Assembly (NCBI RefSeq): GCF_014217625.1
Contig: NZ_CP043641.1
Span: forward strand, 496,001 to 560,000
Length of the DNA: 64,000 nt
Direction: 5' to 3'
Source: Leifsonia shinshuensis
Lineage (GTDB): Bacteria > Actinomycetota > Actinomycetes > Actinomycetales > Microbacteriaceae
The notes beneath the pieces were generated by a model. It saw only the letters and a list, made by a program, of their open reading frames with translations, did no database searches and was not told the origin of the DNA. A program made the translations under genes and the position numbers. This document shows, piece after piece, positions 1-9,786 of this stretch (its first letter is position 1; each line of letters begins with the position of its first letter).

Positions 1-2298
1 ACGAGCAAGCTCGGCGGCGTCGGCATCGACGTCATCGCGGCGGAGAACATGGCGCGCCACATCGCCGCCTACCCGCCGGAGGGCGCGATCCTCGCGCACG
101 AGCGGCTGCAGACCGGCGGCGAGTACCAGTGGCGCCGCGACGGCGCACCGCACCTCTTCAACCCGGAGACGGTGTTCCGCCTGCAGCACTCCACGCGCAC
201 GCGCCGGTACGACGTCTTCCGCGAGTACACGAAGCTCGTGGACGACCAGTCCGAGTCGCTGATGACCCTCCGCGGGATGTTCGCGCTGCGGTCCGGCGTG
301 CGCCCGGCCATCCCGATCGACGAGGTCGAGCCGGTCGAGTCCATCGTCAAGCGCTTCTCCACCGGGGCGATGAGCTACGGCTCGATCTCCAAGGAGGCGC
401 ACGAGACGCTCGCCATCGCGATGAACCGCCTCGGCGGCAAGTCGAACACGGGCGAGGGCGGCGAGGACCTCGACCGTCTGCTCGACCCGGAGCGGCGCAG
501 CGCGATCAAGCAGGTCGCCTCCGGCCGCTTCGGCGTCACCTCGATGTACCTGACCCACGCGGACGACATCCAGATCAAGCTCGCTCAGGGCGCCAAGCCC
601 GGCGAGGGCGGCCAGCTGCCGCCGACCAAGGTCTACCCCTGGGTCGCGCGCACCCGGCACGCCACCGCGGGCGTCGGCCTCATCTCGCCGCCCCCGCACC
701 ACGACATCTACTCGATCGAGGACCTCAAGCAGCTCATCTTCGACCTGAAGCGCGCCAACCCGCAGGCCCGCGTGCACGTCAAGCTGGTCAGCGAGTCCGG
801 CATCGGCGCGGTCGCGGCCGGGACGGCGAAGGCGCTGGCCGACGTCATCCTGGTCTCCGGCCACGACGGCGGCACGGGTGCGTCCCCGGTCAACTCCCTC
901 AAGCACGCAGGCACGCCGTGGGAGCTCGGCCTGGCCGAGACGCAGCAGACCCTCATGCTCAACGGCATGCGCGAGCGCGTGGTCGTGCAGGTGGACGGCC
1001 AGCTGAAGACCGGCCGCGACGTCATCGTCGGCGCGCTGCTCGGCGCCGAGGAGTTCGGCTTCGCGACCGCCCCGCTGGTGGTCTCCGGCTGCGTCATGAT
1101 GCGCGTCTGCCACCTCGACACCTGCCCGGTCGGCGTCGCCACCCAGAACCCGGAGCTCCGCTCGCGGTTCTCGGGCAAGCCGGAGTTCGTGGTCAACTTC
1201 TTCGAGTTCATCGCCCAGGAGGTGCGCGAGTACCTCGCCGAGCTCGGCTTCCGCAGCCTCGACGAGGCCATCGGCCACGCCGAGCTGCTGGACGCCGACC
1301 GCGCGATCGAGCACTGGAAGGCGTCGGGGATGGACCTCACGCCGATCCTGCGCGGGCCGGAGTTCCCGGAGTCCGCGCCGCGCAAGAACGGCCGTGCCCA
1401 GGACCACGAGCTGGACGAGCACTTCGACAACCAGCTCATCCAGGCCGCGCAGGACGTGCTCGCCTCGGCGCACCCCGGCACGGAGGGCGCGTCGCTCGCG
1501 CTGTCGCTGCCGATCCGCAACACCGAGCGCGCCGTCGGCACCATGCTCGGTCACGAGGTCACGGCCCGCCACGGCGAGAACGGCCTGCCGACCGGCACGA
1601 TCGACATCACCCTGACGGGGTCCGCCGGCCAGTCGCTCGGCGCGTTCCTGCCCGCTGGCATCACGCTGCGGCTGGAGGGCGACTCCAACGACTACGTCGG
1701 CAAGGGCCTCTCCGGCGGCCAGATCGTCGTGCGCCCGCCGCGGGGGACCGTCTTCCCTGCCGAGCGCAACGTGATCGCGGGCAACGTGATCGGCTACGGC
1801 GCGACGCAGGGCAGCATGTTCATCCGCGGCATCGTGGGCGAGCGTTTCCTGGTCCGCAACTCGGGCGCGACCGCGGTCGTGGAGGGCGTTGGCGACCACG
1901 CGCTGGAGTACATGACGGGAGGCCTCGCGGTCATCCTGGGCGGCACCGGCCGCAACCTGGGCGCCGGCATGTCCGGCGGCACGGCGTACGTGTACGACCT
2001 CAAGCGCGAGCGGGTGAACCGCGACGCGCTGGCGACCGGCGAGCTGGAGCTGCTGCCGCTCGGCAGCGCCGACATCGAGATCGTGCGCGACCTGCTGGAG
2101 AAGCACCGCGCGGAGACCGGCTCGGCCCTCGCCGAGCGGATGCTCGCGGACGTCGACGCCACGATGGCGACGTTCGTCAAGGTACTGCCGCGCGACTACG
2201 CGGCCGTGCTGCAGATGCGTCAGGAGGCCGTCGACGAAGGGCTCGACCCCGACGGCGACATTGTGTGGAATCGGATCTTGGAGGTGACCGGTGGCTGA
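1..2298 (+). CDS. gltB: Glutamate synthase large subunit, C-terminal part (5' end outside window)
   Basis: The reading frame is open from base 1, so the gene is cut by the window edge rather than broken; 765 residues are visible. With GltD the enzyme converts glutamine and 2-oxoglutarate to two glutamates using NADPH. The visible part holds the end of the central domain, the FMN-binding synthase domain and the C-terminal glycine-rich beta-helix (repeated GxGxG-like turns around residues 560-660). Cys364, Cys370 and Cys375 (C-x5-C-x4-C) are the 3Fe-4S cluster ligands of the family. The N-terminal glutaminase domain lies outside. The last 8 bases overlap the gltD start, so the two are translationally coupled. 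Confidence 0.97.
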   Translation, partial: TSKLGGVGIDVIAAENMARHIAAYPPEGAILAHERLQTGGEYQWRRDGAPHLFNPETVFRLQHSTRTRRYDVFREYTKLVDDQSESLMTLRGMFALRSGVRPAIPIDEVEPVESIVKRFSTGAMSYGSISKEAHETLAIAMNRLGGKSNTGEGGEDLDRLLDPERRSAIKQVASGRFGVTSMYLTHADDIQIKLAQGAKPGEGGQLPPTKVYPWVARTRHATAGVGLISPPPHHDIYSIEDLKQLIFDLKRANPQARVHVKLVSESGIGAVAAGTAKALADVILVSGHDGGTGASPVNSLKHAGTPWELGLAETQQTLMLNGMRERVVVQVDGQLKTGRDVIVGALLGAEEFGFATAPLVVSGCVMMRVCHLDTCPVGVATQNPELRSRFSGKPEFVVNFFEFIAQEVREYLAELGFRSLDEAIGHAELLDADRAIEHWKASGMDLTPILRGPEFPESAPRKNGRAQDHELDEHFDNQLIQAAQDVLASAHPGTEGASLALSLPIRNTERAVGTMLGHEVTARHGENGLPTGTIDITLTGSAGQSLGAFLPAGITLRLEGDSNDYVGKGLSGGQIVVRPPRGTVFPAERNVIAGNVIGYGATQGSMFIRGIVGERFLVRNSGATAVVEGVGDHALEYMTGGLAVILGGTGRNLGAGMSGGTAYVYDLKRERVNRDALATGELELLPLGSADIEIVRDLLEKHRAETGSALAERMLADVDATMATFVKVLPRDYAAVLQMRQEAVDEGLDPDGDIVWNRILEVTGG

Positions 2299-3748
2299 CC
2301 CGAAGGGTTTTCTGAAGACGACCGAGCGGGAGCTTCCCAAGCGCCGGCCCGTGTCCGTGCGGCTCATGGACTGGAAAGAGGTCTACGAGGCGGGCGACCC
2401 GGCGCAGCTGCGCCGGCAGGCCGGACGCTGCATGGACTGCGGCATCCCGTTCTGCCACCAGGGCTGCCCGCTCGGCAACCTCATCCCGGAGTGGAACGAC
2501 CTGATGTGGCGCGGGGAGGGCCGGCAGGCCATCGAGCGCCTGCACGCGACCAACAACTTCCCGGAGTTCACCGGCCGGCTCTGCCCGGCGCCCTGCGAGT
2601 CGTCGTGCGTGCTCGGCATCAACCAGCCGGCCGTCACGATCAAGCAGGTCGAGGTGTCGATCATCGACCAGGCCTGGCAGAACGGCTGGGTGCAGCCGCA
2701 CCCGCCGGAGCGCCTCACCGGCAAGACGGTCGCCGTCGTCGGCTCCGGCCCCGCCGGCCTCGCCGCCGCGCAGCAGCTCACCCGTGCCGGCCACACGGTC
2801 GCCGTGTACGAGCGCGACGACCGCATCGGCGGCCTGCTGCGCTACGGCATCCCGGACTTCAAGATGGAGAAGAAGCACCTCGAGGCGCGGCTGAACCAGA
2901 TGATGGCCGAGGGCACCCGCTTCCGGGCCGGGGTGAACATCGGCGTGGACATCGCCTGGGACGACCTGCGGGCGCGCTACGACGCGGTCGTCGTCGCCAC
3001 CGGCGCGATGGTCCCGCGTGACCTCCCGATTCCGGGCCGCGATCTCGCGGGCGTGCACTTCGCGATGGAGTACCTGGTCCAGCAGAACAAGGCGGGAGCC
3101 GGCGACCAGATCGCCGACCAGATCACGGCGGACGGCAAGCACGTCATCGTGCTCGGCGGCGGCGACACCGGCGCCGACTGCATCGGAACCGCGCACCGCC
3201 AGGGCGCCGCCAGCGTCACCAACCTCGCGATCGGCAAGCAGCCGCCGGCGGAGCGCCCCGTGCACCAGCCGTGGCCGATGACGCCGACGCTGTTCGAGGT
3301 CCAGAGCGCACACGAGGAGGGCGGCGCGCGCGAGTATCTCGCGTCCACCGTCGAGTTCCTCGCGAACGAGTTCGGCGAGGTGAAGGCCCTCCGCGTCGCG
3401 GAGACCGAGTACCTCGACGGCCGCCGCGTGCCGAAGGCCGGGACGGAGCGCGAGATCCCCGCGGACCTCGTCCTCCTGGCGCTCGGCTTCACCGGTCCGG
3501 AGCAGGAGGACCTGGGCGCGCAGCTCGGCCTCCCGTTCGACGGCCGGGGCAACGTGGCGCGCGATGGCGACTACCAGACCAGCGAGGCCGGCGTGTTCGT
3601 CGCCGGCGACGCGGGCCGCGGCCAGTCGCTCATCGTCTGGGCCATCGCAGAGGGCCGGGCAGCGGCAGCCGCCGTGGACCGGTATCTTGAAGGGGAGACG
3701 GAGTTGCCGTCCCCGGTTCGACCCACCGACCGGGGCATCCTCGTCTGA
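2291..3748 (+). CDS. gltD: Glutamate synthase small subunit
   Basis: 485 residues, the usual length. It takes electrons from NADPH and passes them through FAD and two 4Fe-4S clusters to GltB. Visible features are the N-terminal cysteine set Cys47, 50, 55, 59 and Cys98, 102, 106; a FAD Rossmann motif GSGPAG at residue 151; and a second dinucleotide motif GGGDTG in the NADPH domain. The GTG start at 2291 lies inside the end of gltB and is preceded by GGAGGTG at 2279-2285. pyk follows after about 60 bases, with no obvious terminator between. Confidence 0.97.
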   Translation: MADPKGFLKTTERELPKRRPVSVRLMDWKEVYEAGDPAQLRRQAGRCMDCGIPFCHQGCPLGNLIPEWNDLMWRGEGRQAIERLHATNNFPEFTGRLCPAPCESSCVLGINQPAVTIKQVEVSIIDQAWQNGWVQPHPPERLTGKTVAVVGSGPAGLAAAQQLTRAGHTVAVYERDDRIGGLLRYGIPDFKMEKKHLEARLNQMMAEGTRFRAGVNIGVDIAWDDLRARYDAVVVATGAMVPRDLPIPGRDLAGVHFAMEYLVQQNKAGAGDQIADQITADGKHVIVLGGGDTGADCIGTAHRQGAASVTNLAIGKQPPAERPVHQPWPMTPTLFEVQSAHEEGGAREYLASTVEFLANEFGEVKALRVAETEYLDGRRVPKAGTEREIPADLVLLALGFTGPEQEDLGAQLGLPFDGRGNVARDGDYQTSEAGVFVAGDAGRGQSLIVWAIAEGRAAAAAVDRYLEGETELPSPVRPTDRGILV

Positions 3749-3809
3749 TCCCCTCCACCACGAGAACGCGCCGTCAGGGGTGCGAGAATCACGGAGCACT
3801 GAAAAACCC

Positions 3810-5225
3810 ATGAGAAGGGCGAAAATCGTCGCGACCCTCGGTCCGGCGACCTCCAGCTACGACAACATCCGCGCGATCATCGATGCGGGCGTCGACGTCG
3901 CTCGGATGAATCTGAGCCACGGCAGCTACGACGTGCACGAGGGGGTCTACGCCAACGTGCGCAAGGCCGCCGACGACGCGGGGAAGCCGGTCGCGGTCCT
4001 CGTCGACCTCCAGGGTCCGAAGATCCGTCTCGGCAAGTTCGAGGCCGGCCCCTACGATCTCGCGCAGGGCGACATCTTCAAGATCACCACCGACGACATC
4101 ATCGGCACCAGGGAGATCTCCTCGACCACGTTCAAGGGCCTGCCCAACGACGTCAAGCCGGGCGACTTCCTGCTGATCGACGACGGCAAGGTGCGCGTGC
4201 GCGTCGTCGAGGTCGAGGGCAACGTCGTGACGACCGAGGTCGTCGTCGCCGGTCCGGTCTCCAACAACAAGGGCATCAACCTCCCGGGCGTCGCGGTCAA
4301 CGTGCCAGCGCTCTCCGAGAAGGACGAGGCGGACCTGCGCTGGGGCCTCAAGCTCGGCGCCGACATCATCGCGCTGTCGTTCGTGCGCAACGCCGCCGAC
4401 ATCGAGCGCGTGCACGAGATCATGGCGGAGGAGGGCCGCAAGGTCCCCGTCGTCGCCAAGATCGAGAAGCCGCAGGCCGTCGAGGCGCTCGAGGAGATCA
4501 TCGAGGCGTTCGACGCCATCATGGTCGCCCGCGGCGACCTCGGCGTCGAGCTGCCGCTGGAGGCTGTCCCGATCGTGCAGAAGCGCGCGGTCGAGCTGGC
4601 CCGCCGCGCCGCCAAGCCGGTCATCGTGGCCACCCAGATGCTCGAGTCGATGATCTCCAGCCCGGTCCCGACCCGCGCCGAGACCTCCGACGTCGCCAAC
4701 GCCGTCCTCGACGGCGCCGACGCGGTCATGCTCTCGGGCGAGACGAGCGTCGGCGAGTATCCGGCGATCACCGTGGCCACCATGGCGCGCATCGTCACCT
4801 CGACAGAGGAGCACGGTCTCGACCGCATCCAGCCGCTCGGCACCCGTCCGCGCACGCAGTCCGGCGCGATCACGCTGGCCGCCACCGAGGTCGCGGACTT
4901 CGTGGAGGCCAAGTACCTCTGCGTGTTCACCGAGTCGGGCGAGTCGGCCCGCCGGATGGCCCGCCTGCGCAACAAGATCCCGATCCTGGCGTTCACGCCG
5001 GAGGAGTCGGTGCGCCGCCGGATGTCCCTGTTCTGGGGCGTCGAGTCGTTCGTCGTGGACCGCGTCACCCACACCGACCAGATGGTCGCGCAGGTGGACG
5101 AGGCGCTGAAGTCGACGGGCCGCGCCGAGAACGGCGACAAGGTCATCATCATCTCCGGCTCCCCTCCCGGGATCCCCGGAACCACCAACGACATCCGCGT
5201 CCACAAGGTCGGCGACGTCCTCTAG
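3810..5225 (+). CDS. pyk: Pyruvate kinase
   Basis: 471 residues. Catalyses the last step of glycolysis, phosphoenolpyruvate plus ADP to pyruvate plus ATP. The start RRAKIVATLGPA, the ARMNLSHGS motif near residue 35, the active-site stretch around VAKIEKP and the metal-binding MVARGDLGVELP are all intact, followed by the B-domain-containing barrel and the C-terminal allosteric domain. The ATG at 3810 matches the conserved start; the frame stays open further upstream (to 3564), but that part runs through gltD in another frame and is rejected. A strong hairpin follows at 5235-5262. Confidence 0.97.
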   Translation: MRRAKIVATLGPATSSYDNIRAIIDAGVDVARMNLSHGSYDVHEGVYANVRKAADDAGKPVAVLVDLQGPKIRLGKFEAGPYDLAQGDIFKITTDDIIGTREISSTTFKGLPNDVKPGDFLLIDDGKVRVRVVEVEGNVVTTEVVVAGPVSNNKGINLPGVAVNVPALSEKDEADLRWGLKLGADIIALSFVRNAADIERVHEIMAEEGRKVPVVAKIEKPQAVEALEEIIEAFDAIMVARGDLGVELPLEAVPIVQKRAVELARRAAKPVIVATQMLESMISSPVPTRAETSDVANAVLDGADAVMLSGETSVGEYPAITVATMARIVTSTEEHGLDRIQPLGTRPRTQSGAITLAATEVADFVEAKYLCVFTESGESARRMARLRNKIPILAFTPEESVRRRMSLFWGVESFVVDRVTHTDQMVAQVDEALKSTGRAENGDKVIIISGSPPGIPGTTNDIRVHKVGDVL

Positions 5226-5234
5226 GGCGGATGA

Positions 5235-5262
5235 GGAAGGCCCCGCTGCGGCGGGGCCTTCC
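5235..5262 (+). terminator. Rho-independent-type hairpin after pyk
   Basis: A perfect 12-bp stem (GGAAGGCCCCGC / GCGGGGCCTTCC) with a TGCG tetraloop lies 9 bases after the pyk stop. There is no T tract, as is common for actinobacterial terminators. Confidence 0.85.
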
Positions 5263-5267
5263 GCGTG

Positions 5268-5307
5268 TCATCCCCGGGTCATACGCGCCTGTCATACCTG
5301 GGGATGA
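5268..5307. repeat. Inverted repeat between pyk and the LolA-like gene
   Basis: Arms TCATCCCCGGGT (5268-5279) and ACCTGGGGATGA (5296-5307) match in 11 of 12 positions around a 16-base centre. The heptamer GTCATAC also occurs twice here, at 5278 and 5291. It may be a second hairpin of the pyk terminator or an operator for the following operon; sequence alone does not decide. Confidence 0.45.
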
Positions 5308-5357
5308 TTTCCGGTTCTCCCACCGAATCGGAAGGGTCGGCGGCGGGTCGCCGAGCG

Positions 5358-5363
5358 TATCCT
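5358..5363 (+). promoter_or_regulatory. -10 element TATCCT, leaderless geometry
   Basis: TATCCT ends 7 bases before the ATG at 5371, placing the transcription start at or next to the start codon. No purine-rich ribosome binding site fits in between. Confidence 0.55.
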
Positions 5364-5370
5364 CGGGACT

Positions 5371-6429
5371 ATGAAGCACCGCCTGATCCGCTGGCTCCCG
5401 GCCATCGTCGTCCCCGCCGCCATCGCCGCGGGCGCGATCGCCATCCCGCTCGCCGCGGGGGCGGCGGACCTGCCCGTGAAGTCGCCGGAGGACGTCCTCC
5501 GGCTGGTCGCGTCGAGCGACACCAAGGCGTTCTCCGGCACCGTCGAGCAGACCTCCGACCTGGGGCTGCCGAGCATCCCGAAGATGGGAGGCGGGTCCTC
5601 CAGCGCGGACAGCTCCATCGCGAGCACGCTCTCGCTGCTGATGGGCGACCACACGGCCAAGGTCTACGTGGACGGCCCGACCAAGGTTCGTGTGCAGCTG
5701 CTCGACCAGCTCGCCGAGCGCGACGCGATCCGCAACGGATCGGACGTCTGGCTCTACCAGTCCAGCGACCAGTCGGTCACCCACGCGACCGTCCCCGCGC
5801 ACGAGAAGAGCGCGACCGCCACGCCGACGCCCGACGCCACCGCGACCACGCCGCAGGCGCTCGCCCAGAAGTTCCTCGCCGCCGTCGACCCGGCCACGAA
5901 GGTCACCCTCGGCGCGAACACGAAGGTCGCCAACCGCGACGCGTACGACCTGGTGCTGACGCCGCGCACCGACGCCACCCTGGTGGGTTCGGTGTCCATC
6001 GCCGTGGATGGGCAGACCGGCCTCCCCCTTCAGGTGCAGGTGATGGCGCGCGGCGCCTCCTCGCCGGCGTTCCAGGCCGGGTTCAGCGACTTCACGCCGG
6101 GCGCTCCGGACGCGAGCGTCTTCTCGTTCACCCCGCCGAAGGGCGCGAAGGTCACCGAGCAGACGCCGAAGACCAGTGGTGAGCACTCGGGCAGCGCCGA
6201 TCGGCCCAAGCCGACCGTGACGGGCACCGGCTGGGCGACCATCGTGAGCCTCCCGGCGGGCACGGTCCCTGCGCAGGCGCTGGCCGACCCGCTGCTCGCG
6301 CAGCTGACCCAGCCGGCCGGCGGAGGCCGCGCGCTGTCGACCACGCTGGTGTCGGTGCTGGTGACCGCGGACGGTCGGGTGCTGGCGGGAGCCGTCCCCG
6401 TCTCCGCCCTGCAGGCCGCCGCTCAGTGA
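5371..6429 (+). CDS. LolA-like exported protein
   Basis: 352 residues. The N-terminus has basic residues, then a hydrophobic stretch (about residues 8-33) ending in an Ala-rich site, so it is exported or anchored. The mature part, starting near LPVKSPEDVLRLVASSD, resembles the LolA / DUF2092 lipoprotein-carrier fold found in Gram-positive bacteria, including the central DLVLTPR-type strand followed by a target-strand segment with GLPLQVQV. No lipobox cysteine is seen. An ABC exporter ATPase starts 10 bases downstream, suggesting one unit that handles lipid, lipoprotein or a related cargo at the membrane. The cargo is unknown. Confidence 0.75.
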   Translation: MKHRLIRWLPAIVVPAAIAAGAIAIPLAAGAADLPVKSPEDVLRLVASSDTKAFSGTVEQTSDLGLPSIPKMGGGSSSADSSIASTLSLLMGDHTAKVYVDGPTKVRVQLLDQLAERDAIRNGSDVWLYQSSDQSVTHATVPAHEKSATATPTPDATATTPQALAQKFLAAVDPATKVTLGANTKVANRDAYDLVLTPRTDATLVGSVSIAVDGQTGLPLQVQVMARGASSPAFQAGFSDFTPGAPDASVFSFTPPKGAKVTEQTPKTSGEHSGSADRPKPTVTGTGWATIVSLPAGTVPAQALADPLLAQLTQPAGGGRALSTTLVSVLVTADGRVLAGAVPVSALQAAAQ

Positions 6430-6439
6430 GCGACCGCCG

Positions 6440-7405
6440 GTGAGCGCCGCCTCCGTGGGCGACCGCGCGGCGACCGCCGCCGCCATCGCGACGAGCGGCC
6501 TGACCAAGCGCTTCCGCGGGCGCGCCGTCGTGGACGGGCTCAGCCTGTCGGTGCCGCGCGGCTCCGTGTTCGGGTTCCTCGGGCCGAACGGCTCGGGCAA
6601 GACCACGACCATCCGGATGCTGCTGGGGCTGATCTCGCCGTCCGCCGGGTCGATCGACCTGCTCGGGGAGTCCATGCCCGACCGCGGCGCGACCGTGCTG
6701 CCGCGTGTCGGCGCGCTGGTCGAGGGGCCGGCGTTCGCGCCGTACCTGTCCGGCACCGCGAACCTGGTCCGCCGCGACACCGCCGACAGGTACGCGTCGG
6801 GCGCGACCCGCTCGGCGCGCGTGGCGGCGGCCCTCGAGCGCGTCGGCCTCACGCACGCGGCAGGCAAGCACGTGCGCACCTACTCGCTCGGCATGAAGCA
6901 GCGGCTCGGTATCGCCGGCGCCCTGCTCACCGACCGCGACCTCCTGGTGCTCGACGAGCCCACCAACGGGCTCGACCCGCAGGGCACGCGCGAGGTGCGC
7001 AACCTGGTCCGCTCGCTCGCCGACGAGGGCACGACGGTGTTCGTCTCCAGCCACCTGCTCGCCGAGATCGAGCAGATCTGCACGCACGCCGCGATCATGC
7101 GCACCGGCCGGCTGGTCGCCCAGGGCTCGCTGGACGAGCTGCGCAGCGCCTCCGGGCCGCGCGTGAGCGTGACGACGCCGGACCGGGCGACCGCGGCGGA
7201 CGTGCTCGCCCGGTTCGGGCTCGCGCCGGAGACCGGCGGCGACGGGGTGGAGGCCGCGCTCATCGAGGGCTCGCCCGCCGTGGAGGACATCGCCGCGCGC
7301 CTGGTCGGCGCGGGCGTCCGGCTGCGCGGGTTCGCCGTCCGGTCCTCCAGCCTGGAGGAGCGTTTCGTGGAGCTGACGGGGGAGGGCTTCGATGTCGAGC
7401 AGTGA
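6440..7405 (+). CDS. ABC transporter ATP-binding protein
   Basis: 321 residues. Walker A GPNGSGKTTT (about residues 50-60), the signature region YSLGMKQRLGIAGALL, Walker B LLVLDEPTNGLDP and the switch histidine in SSHLLAEIEQ are all present, so it should be an active ATPase of the ABC-2 (drug or polymer export) class. The GTG start lies 10 bases after the LolA-like gene. The 3' end overlaps the permease gene by 14 bases. Confidence 0.93.
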   Translation: MSAASVGDRAATAAAIATSGLTKRFRGRAVVDGLSLSVPRGSVFGFLGPNGSGKTTTIRMLLGLISPSAGSIDLLGESMPDRGATVLPRVGALVEGPAFAPYLSGTANLVRRDTADRYASGATRSARVAAALERVGLTHAAGKHVRTYSLGMKQRLGIAGALLTDRDLLVLDEPTNGLDPQGTREVRNLVRSLADEGTTVFVSSHLLAEIEQICTHAAIMRTGRLVAQGSLDELRSASGPRVSVTTPDRATAADVLARFGLAPETGGDGVEAALIEGSPAVEDIAARLVGAGVRLRGFAVRSSSLEERFVELTGEGFDVEQ

Positions 7406-8291
7406 GGCGGTCCCGGTCGGGGAGGTCGCAGCGACTACGGCCGACCGCCCGGTCGCGTCGGTCGGCGCACGGCGCGCACGTCCCGCGGCGGGCTGGGCGC
7501 TGCTGGGCTCCGAGCTGTCGGTGATGTTCCGGCGGTGGCGCACCTGGGCGATGCTCGGCGCGCTGGCGGCCGTTCCCATCCTCATCGCCGTGGCCGTGCG
7601 GCTGACCGGCCGCGGCCGGGGGCCGGCGTTCCTCGACCAGATCACGAGCAACGGGCTGTTCGTCGCGTTCACCGCCCTCGTGGTGTGCGTCCCGCTGTTC
7701 CTGCCGCTGACCATCGGGGTCGTCGCCGGCGACACCATCGCGGGCGAGGCCAGCCACGGGACCCTGCGCTACCTCGTGATCGCTCCCGCCGGCCGGCTGC
7801 GGCTGCTCGCGGTGAAGTTCGCGGGCTGCGCGGTGTTCTGCGTGGCCGCGGCGCTGGTGGTCGCGCTCGCTGGCGCGCTGATCGGCGCGCTGCTGTTCCC
7901 GATCGGGCCGGTGACGCTGCTCTCGGGAGCCGTGGTCCCGCTCGGCGACGCCGCGGTCCGGCTGCTGCTGATCGGGCTGTACATCGTGGTGTCGCTGCTC
8001 GGGATGTGCGCGATCGGGCTGTTCCTGTCGACGCTGACCGACGTCCCGGTCGGGGCGATGGCGGCGACCGCCGTGCTGGCTGTGGTGTCGCAGGTGCTCG
8101 ACCAGCTCCCGCAGCTCGACGCGCTGCACCCGTGGCTGTTCAGCCACTACTGGCTCGGCTTCGCCGACTTCCTGCGCGCGCCGCTGGTGTGGGACTCGTT
8201 CCTGTCCAACCTGTGGCTGCAGGCCGGGTACGTCGCCGTCTTCGGGGCGCTCGCGATCGGCCGGTTCCTGACCAAGGACGTGCTGTCCTGA
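7392..8291 (+). CDS. ABC-2 type transporter permease
   Basis: 299 residues with about six hydrophobic segments after a polar N-terminal tail of some 45 residues. The first membrane segment follows SVMFRRWRTW, and the loop GDTIAGEASHGTLRYLVIAPAG is the conserved cytoplasmic element of ABC-2 permeases that contacts the ATPase. The ATG sits inside the ATPase gene, so the pair is coupled. It converges on the EamA gene with only 10 bases between the stops and no clear terminator. Confidence 0.9.
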   Translation: MSSSEAVPVGEVAATTADRPVASVGARRARPAAGWALLGSELSVMFRRWRTWAMLGALAAVPILIAVAVRLTGRGRGPAFLDQITSNGLFVAFTALVVCVPLFLPLTIGVVAGDTIAGEASHGTLRYLVIAPAGRLRLLAVKFAGCAVFCVAAALVVALAGALIGALLFPIGPVTLLSGAVVPLGDAAVRLLLIGLYIVVSLLGMCAIGLFLSTLTDVPVGAMAATAVLAVVSQVLDQLPQLDALHPWLFSHYWLGFADFLRAPLVWDSFLSNLWLQAGYVAVFGALAIGRFLTKDVLS

Positions 8292-8301
8292 TTTCGGCCG
8301 G

Positions 8302-9189
8302 CTAGGGGATGGTCTCGGCCGTGGACTCCAGGTCGGAGCGCGGATGGTCGCGTTGCGTCGCGATCGTGACCCCGGCCGCCAGGCACACGATCACGATGCC
8401 GACGAGCTGCACGAACGCGAAGCGTTCACCGAGCACGATGACCCCGAAGATCGTGGCGATGACCGGCCCGAACGCGGTGATGACGGCGTAGAGCCGCGGG
8501 GTGATCCGGCGCAGGATGAAGGTGTCCAGGCTGTACGGCACGGCCGAGGACAGGATCCCGGCGGTCAGCAGCAGCCCGGCGACGCGCCAGTCGATCCGGC
8601 TGTAGTCGACCACGACGAGCGCGAGCGGCACGGTGAGCACGGTCGCCACAACGCTCGCCACGCTGAGCCCTTCCAGCCCGGGCAGCCGGGTCGCCACCCG
8701 CCGGGTCAGCAGGATGTAGGCCGCCCAGGAGGCGGCGGCGGTCAGCGCGAGCACGACGCCGATAGGGTCGACGGCGCCCTCCGTCGCGGTCAGCAGCACC
8801 ACGCCGCCCGCCGCCGCGACCGCGCAGCCGGCGTCGAGCAGCCGGCGGGAGCCGGCCAGCGCGAGCGCGAACGGGCCGAGGAACTCGATGGTCGCGGCGA
8901 TCCCGAGCCCGAGCCGGCCGACGGCCTCGTAGAAGCTGAGGTTCATCGCGGCCAGCACGACGCCGAGGGCGAGGGCCGGCCAGAGCCGCGTCCAGGTCAG
9001 CTCGGCGCGCTTCGGCCGGTAGAACGGCAGGATGCAGACGGCGGTGACCACCTGGCGCACGGCGACCACCACGAGAGAGCCGACGATGGGGATGAGCAGC
9101 CCGGCGACCGAGGAGCCGAAGTTGATGCTGACCTCGGTGGCGACCTGGGTGCCTGCCCCGACGACGACCCGGTTGCGCTGCGAACTCAC
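8302..9189 (-). CDS. EamA/RhtA-family transporter
   Basis: 295 residues, with about ten hydrophobic segments arranged as two EamA repeats of five, the drug/metabolite transporter fold. The family includes threonine/homoserine exporters such as RhtA; the substrate here cannot be told. It starts with GTG at 9189. A TAAGCT hexamer lies 6 bases upstream and includes the TAA stop of the preceding acetyltransferase gene, so it probably has its own leaderless transcript despite tight packing. Confidence 0.88.
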   Translation of the reverse strand: MSSQRNRVVVGAGTQVATEVSINFGSSVAGLLIPIVGSLVVVAVRQVVTAVCILPFYRPKRAELTWTRLWPALALGVVLAAMNLSFYEAVGRLGLGIAATIEFLGPFALALAGSRRLLDAGCAVAAAGGVVLLTATEGAVDPIGVVLALTAAASWAAYILLTRRVATRLPGLEGLSVASVVATVLTVPLALVVVDYSRIDWRVAGLLLTAGILSSAVPYSLDTFILRRITPRLYAVITAFGPVIATIFGVIVLGERFAFVQLVGIVIVCLAAGVTIATQRDHPRSDLESTAETIP

Positions 9190-9195
9190 CGTCCG

Positions 9196-9201
9196 AGCTT
9201 A
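9196..9201 (-). promoter_or_regulatory. -10 element TAAGCT for the EamA gene
   Basis: On the minus strand TAAGCT ends 6 bases before the GTG at 9189. Its first three bases are the stop codon (9199-9201) of the upstream acetyltransferase. Confidence 0.5.
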
Positions 9202-9774
9202 GTTCAGCGTCCTCCGCATGATCGCGCGGGTGGCGCTCGGCCGGCGGACTTCCTCGAAGCCGCCGTCGCGGAACAGCGAAACCGTGCCGTGGTAGCGCTC
9301 GGCGGCGCTCAGCGACGGGCGGACCTCCGGGTCGACCGGGTAGCCCTCGACAATGGTCGCGCCGCGCTCGCGCGCGTGCTGAAGGGCTCCGGCCAGCAGG
9401 GCGCGGGCGACGCCGCGCTTGCGGTACTCGATCCGGACCACGAAGCAGGTGACCGCCCAGACGTCCTCGGGGTCGCCCTCCCGGCGCCGGGTGATCGGCG
9501 ACCGGCCGAGCGCGGGGTAGGCGGAGAACGGCTCGACCGCCGCCCAGCCGACCGGCTCGCCGTCGATGCGCGCGATCACGCCGGGGGAGCCCTCCTGCAC
9601 CTGCTCGTGCAGCAGCGCCTTCGTGTCCTCGCGGGTCGCGGCATCCCAGTCGGAGCGGCTCAGCTTGAACCACTGGCACCAGCACGAGGACGGGTCGCCC
9701 TTGGTGCCGAAGACCGTCTGCAGCTCGTCCCAGGTCGACGCGTCGACCGATTCCGTGACCACTTCGTCCGTCAT
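9199..9774 (-). CDS. GNAT-family N-acetyltransferase
   Basis: 191 residues. The GNAT core is visible around residues 105-135: a VTCFVVRIEYRKRGVARALL segment contains the acetyl-CoA pyrophosphate loop R-x-x-G-x-A, followed by the helix LLAGALQHARERGA. The N-terminal part contains an SSCWCQWFKL segment of unknown role. Its substrate cannot be inferred. It stands between an alpha/beta hydrolase and an exporter on the same strand, each with its own apparent promoter, so no operon is implied. Confidence 0.88.
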   Translation of the reverse strand: MTDEVVTESVDASTWDELQTVFGTKGDPSSCWCQWFKLSRSDWDAATREDTKALLHEQVQEGSPGVIARIDGEPVGWAAVEPFSAYPALGRSPITRRREGDPEDVWAVTCFVVRIEYRKRGVARALLAGALQHARERGATIVEGYPVDPEVRPSLSAAERYHGTVSLFRDGGFEEVRRPSATRAIMRRTLN

Positions 9775-9780
9775 GCCACG

Positions 9781-9786
9781 AACCTA
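9781..9786 (-). promoter_or_regulatory. -10 element TAGGTT for the GNAT gene
   Basis: On the minus strand TAGGTT ends 6 bases before the ATG at 9774. Its first three bases are the TAG stop (9784-9786) of the upstream hydrolase gene. Confidence 0.5.

Noticed and set aside
1-48. gltB as a truncated pseudogene
   Set aside because: The frame is open to base 1, and sequence before the first ATG continues the family, so the window edge explains the missing part.
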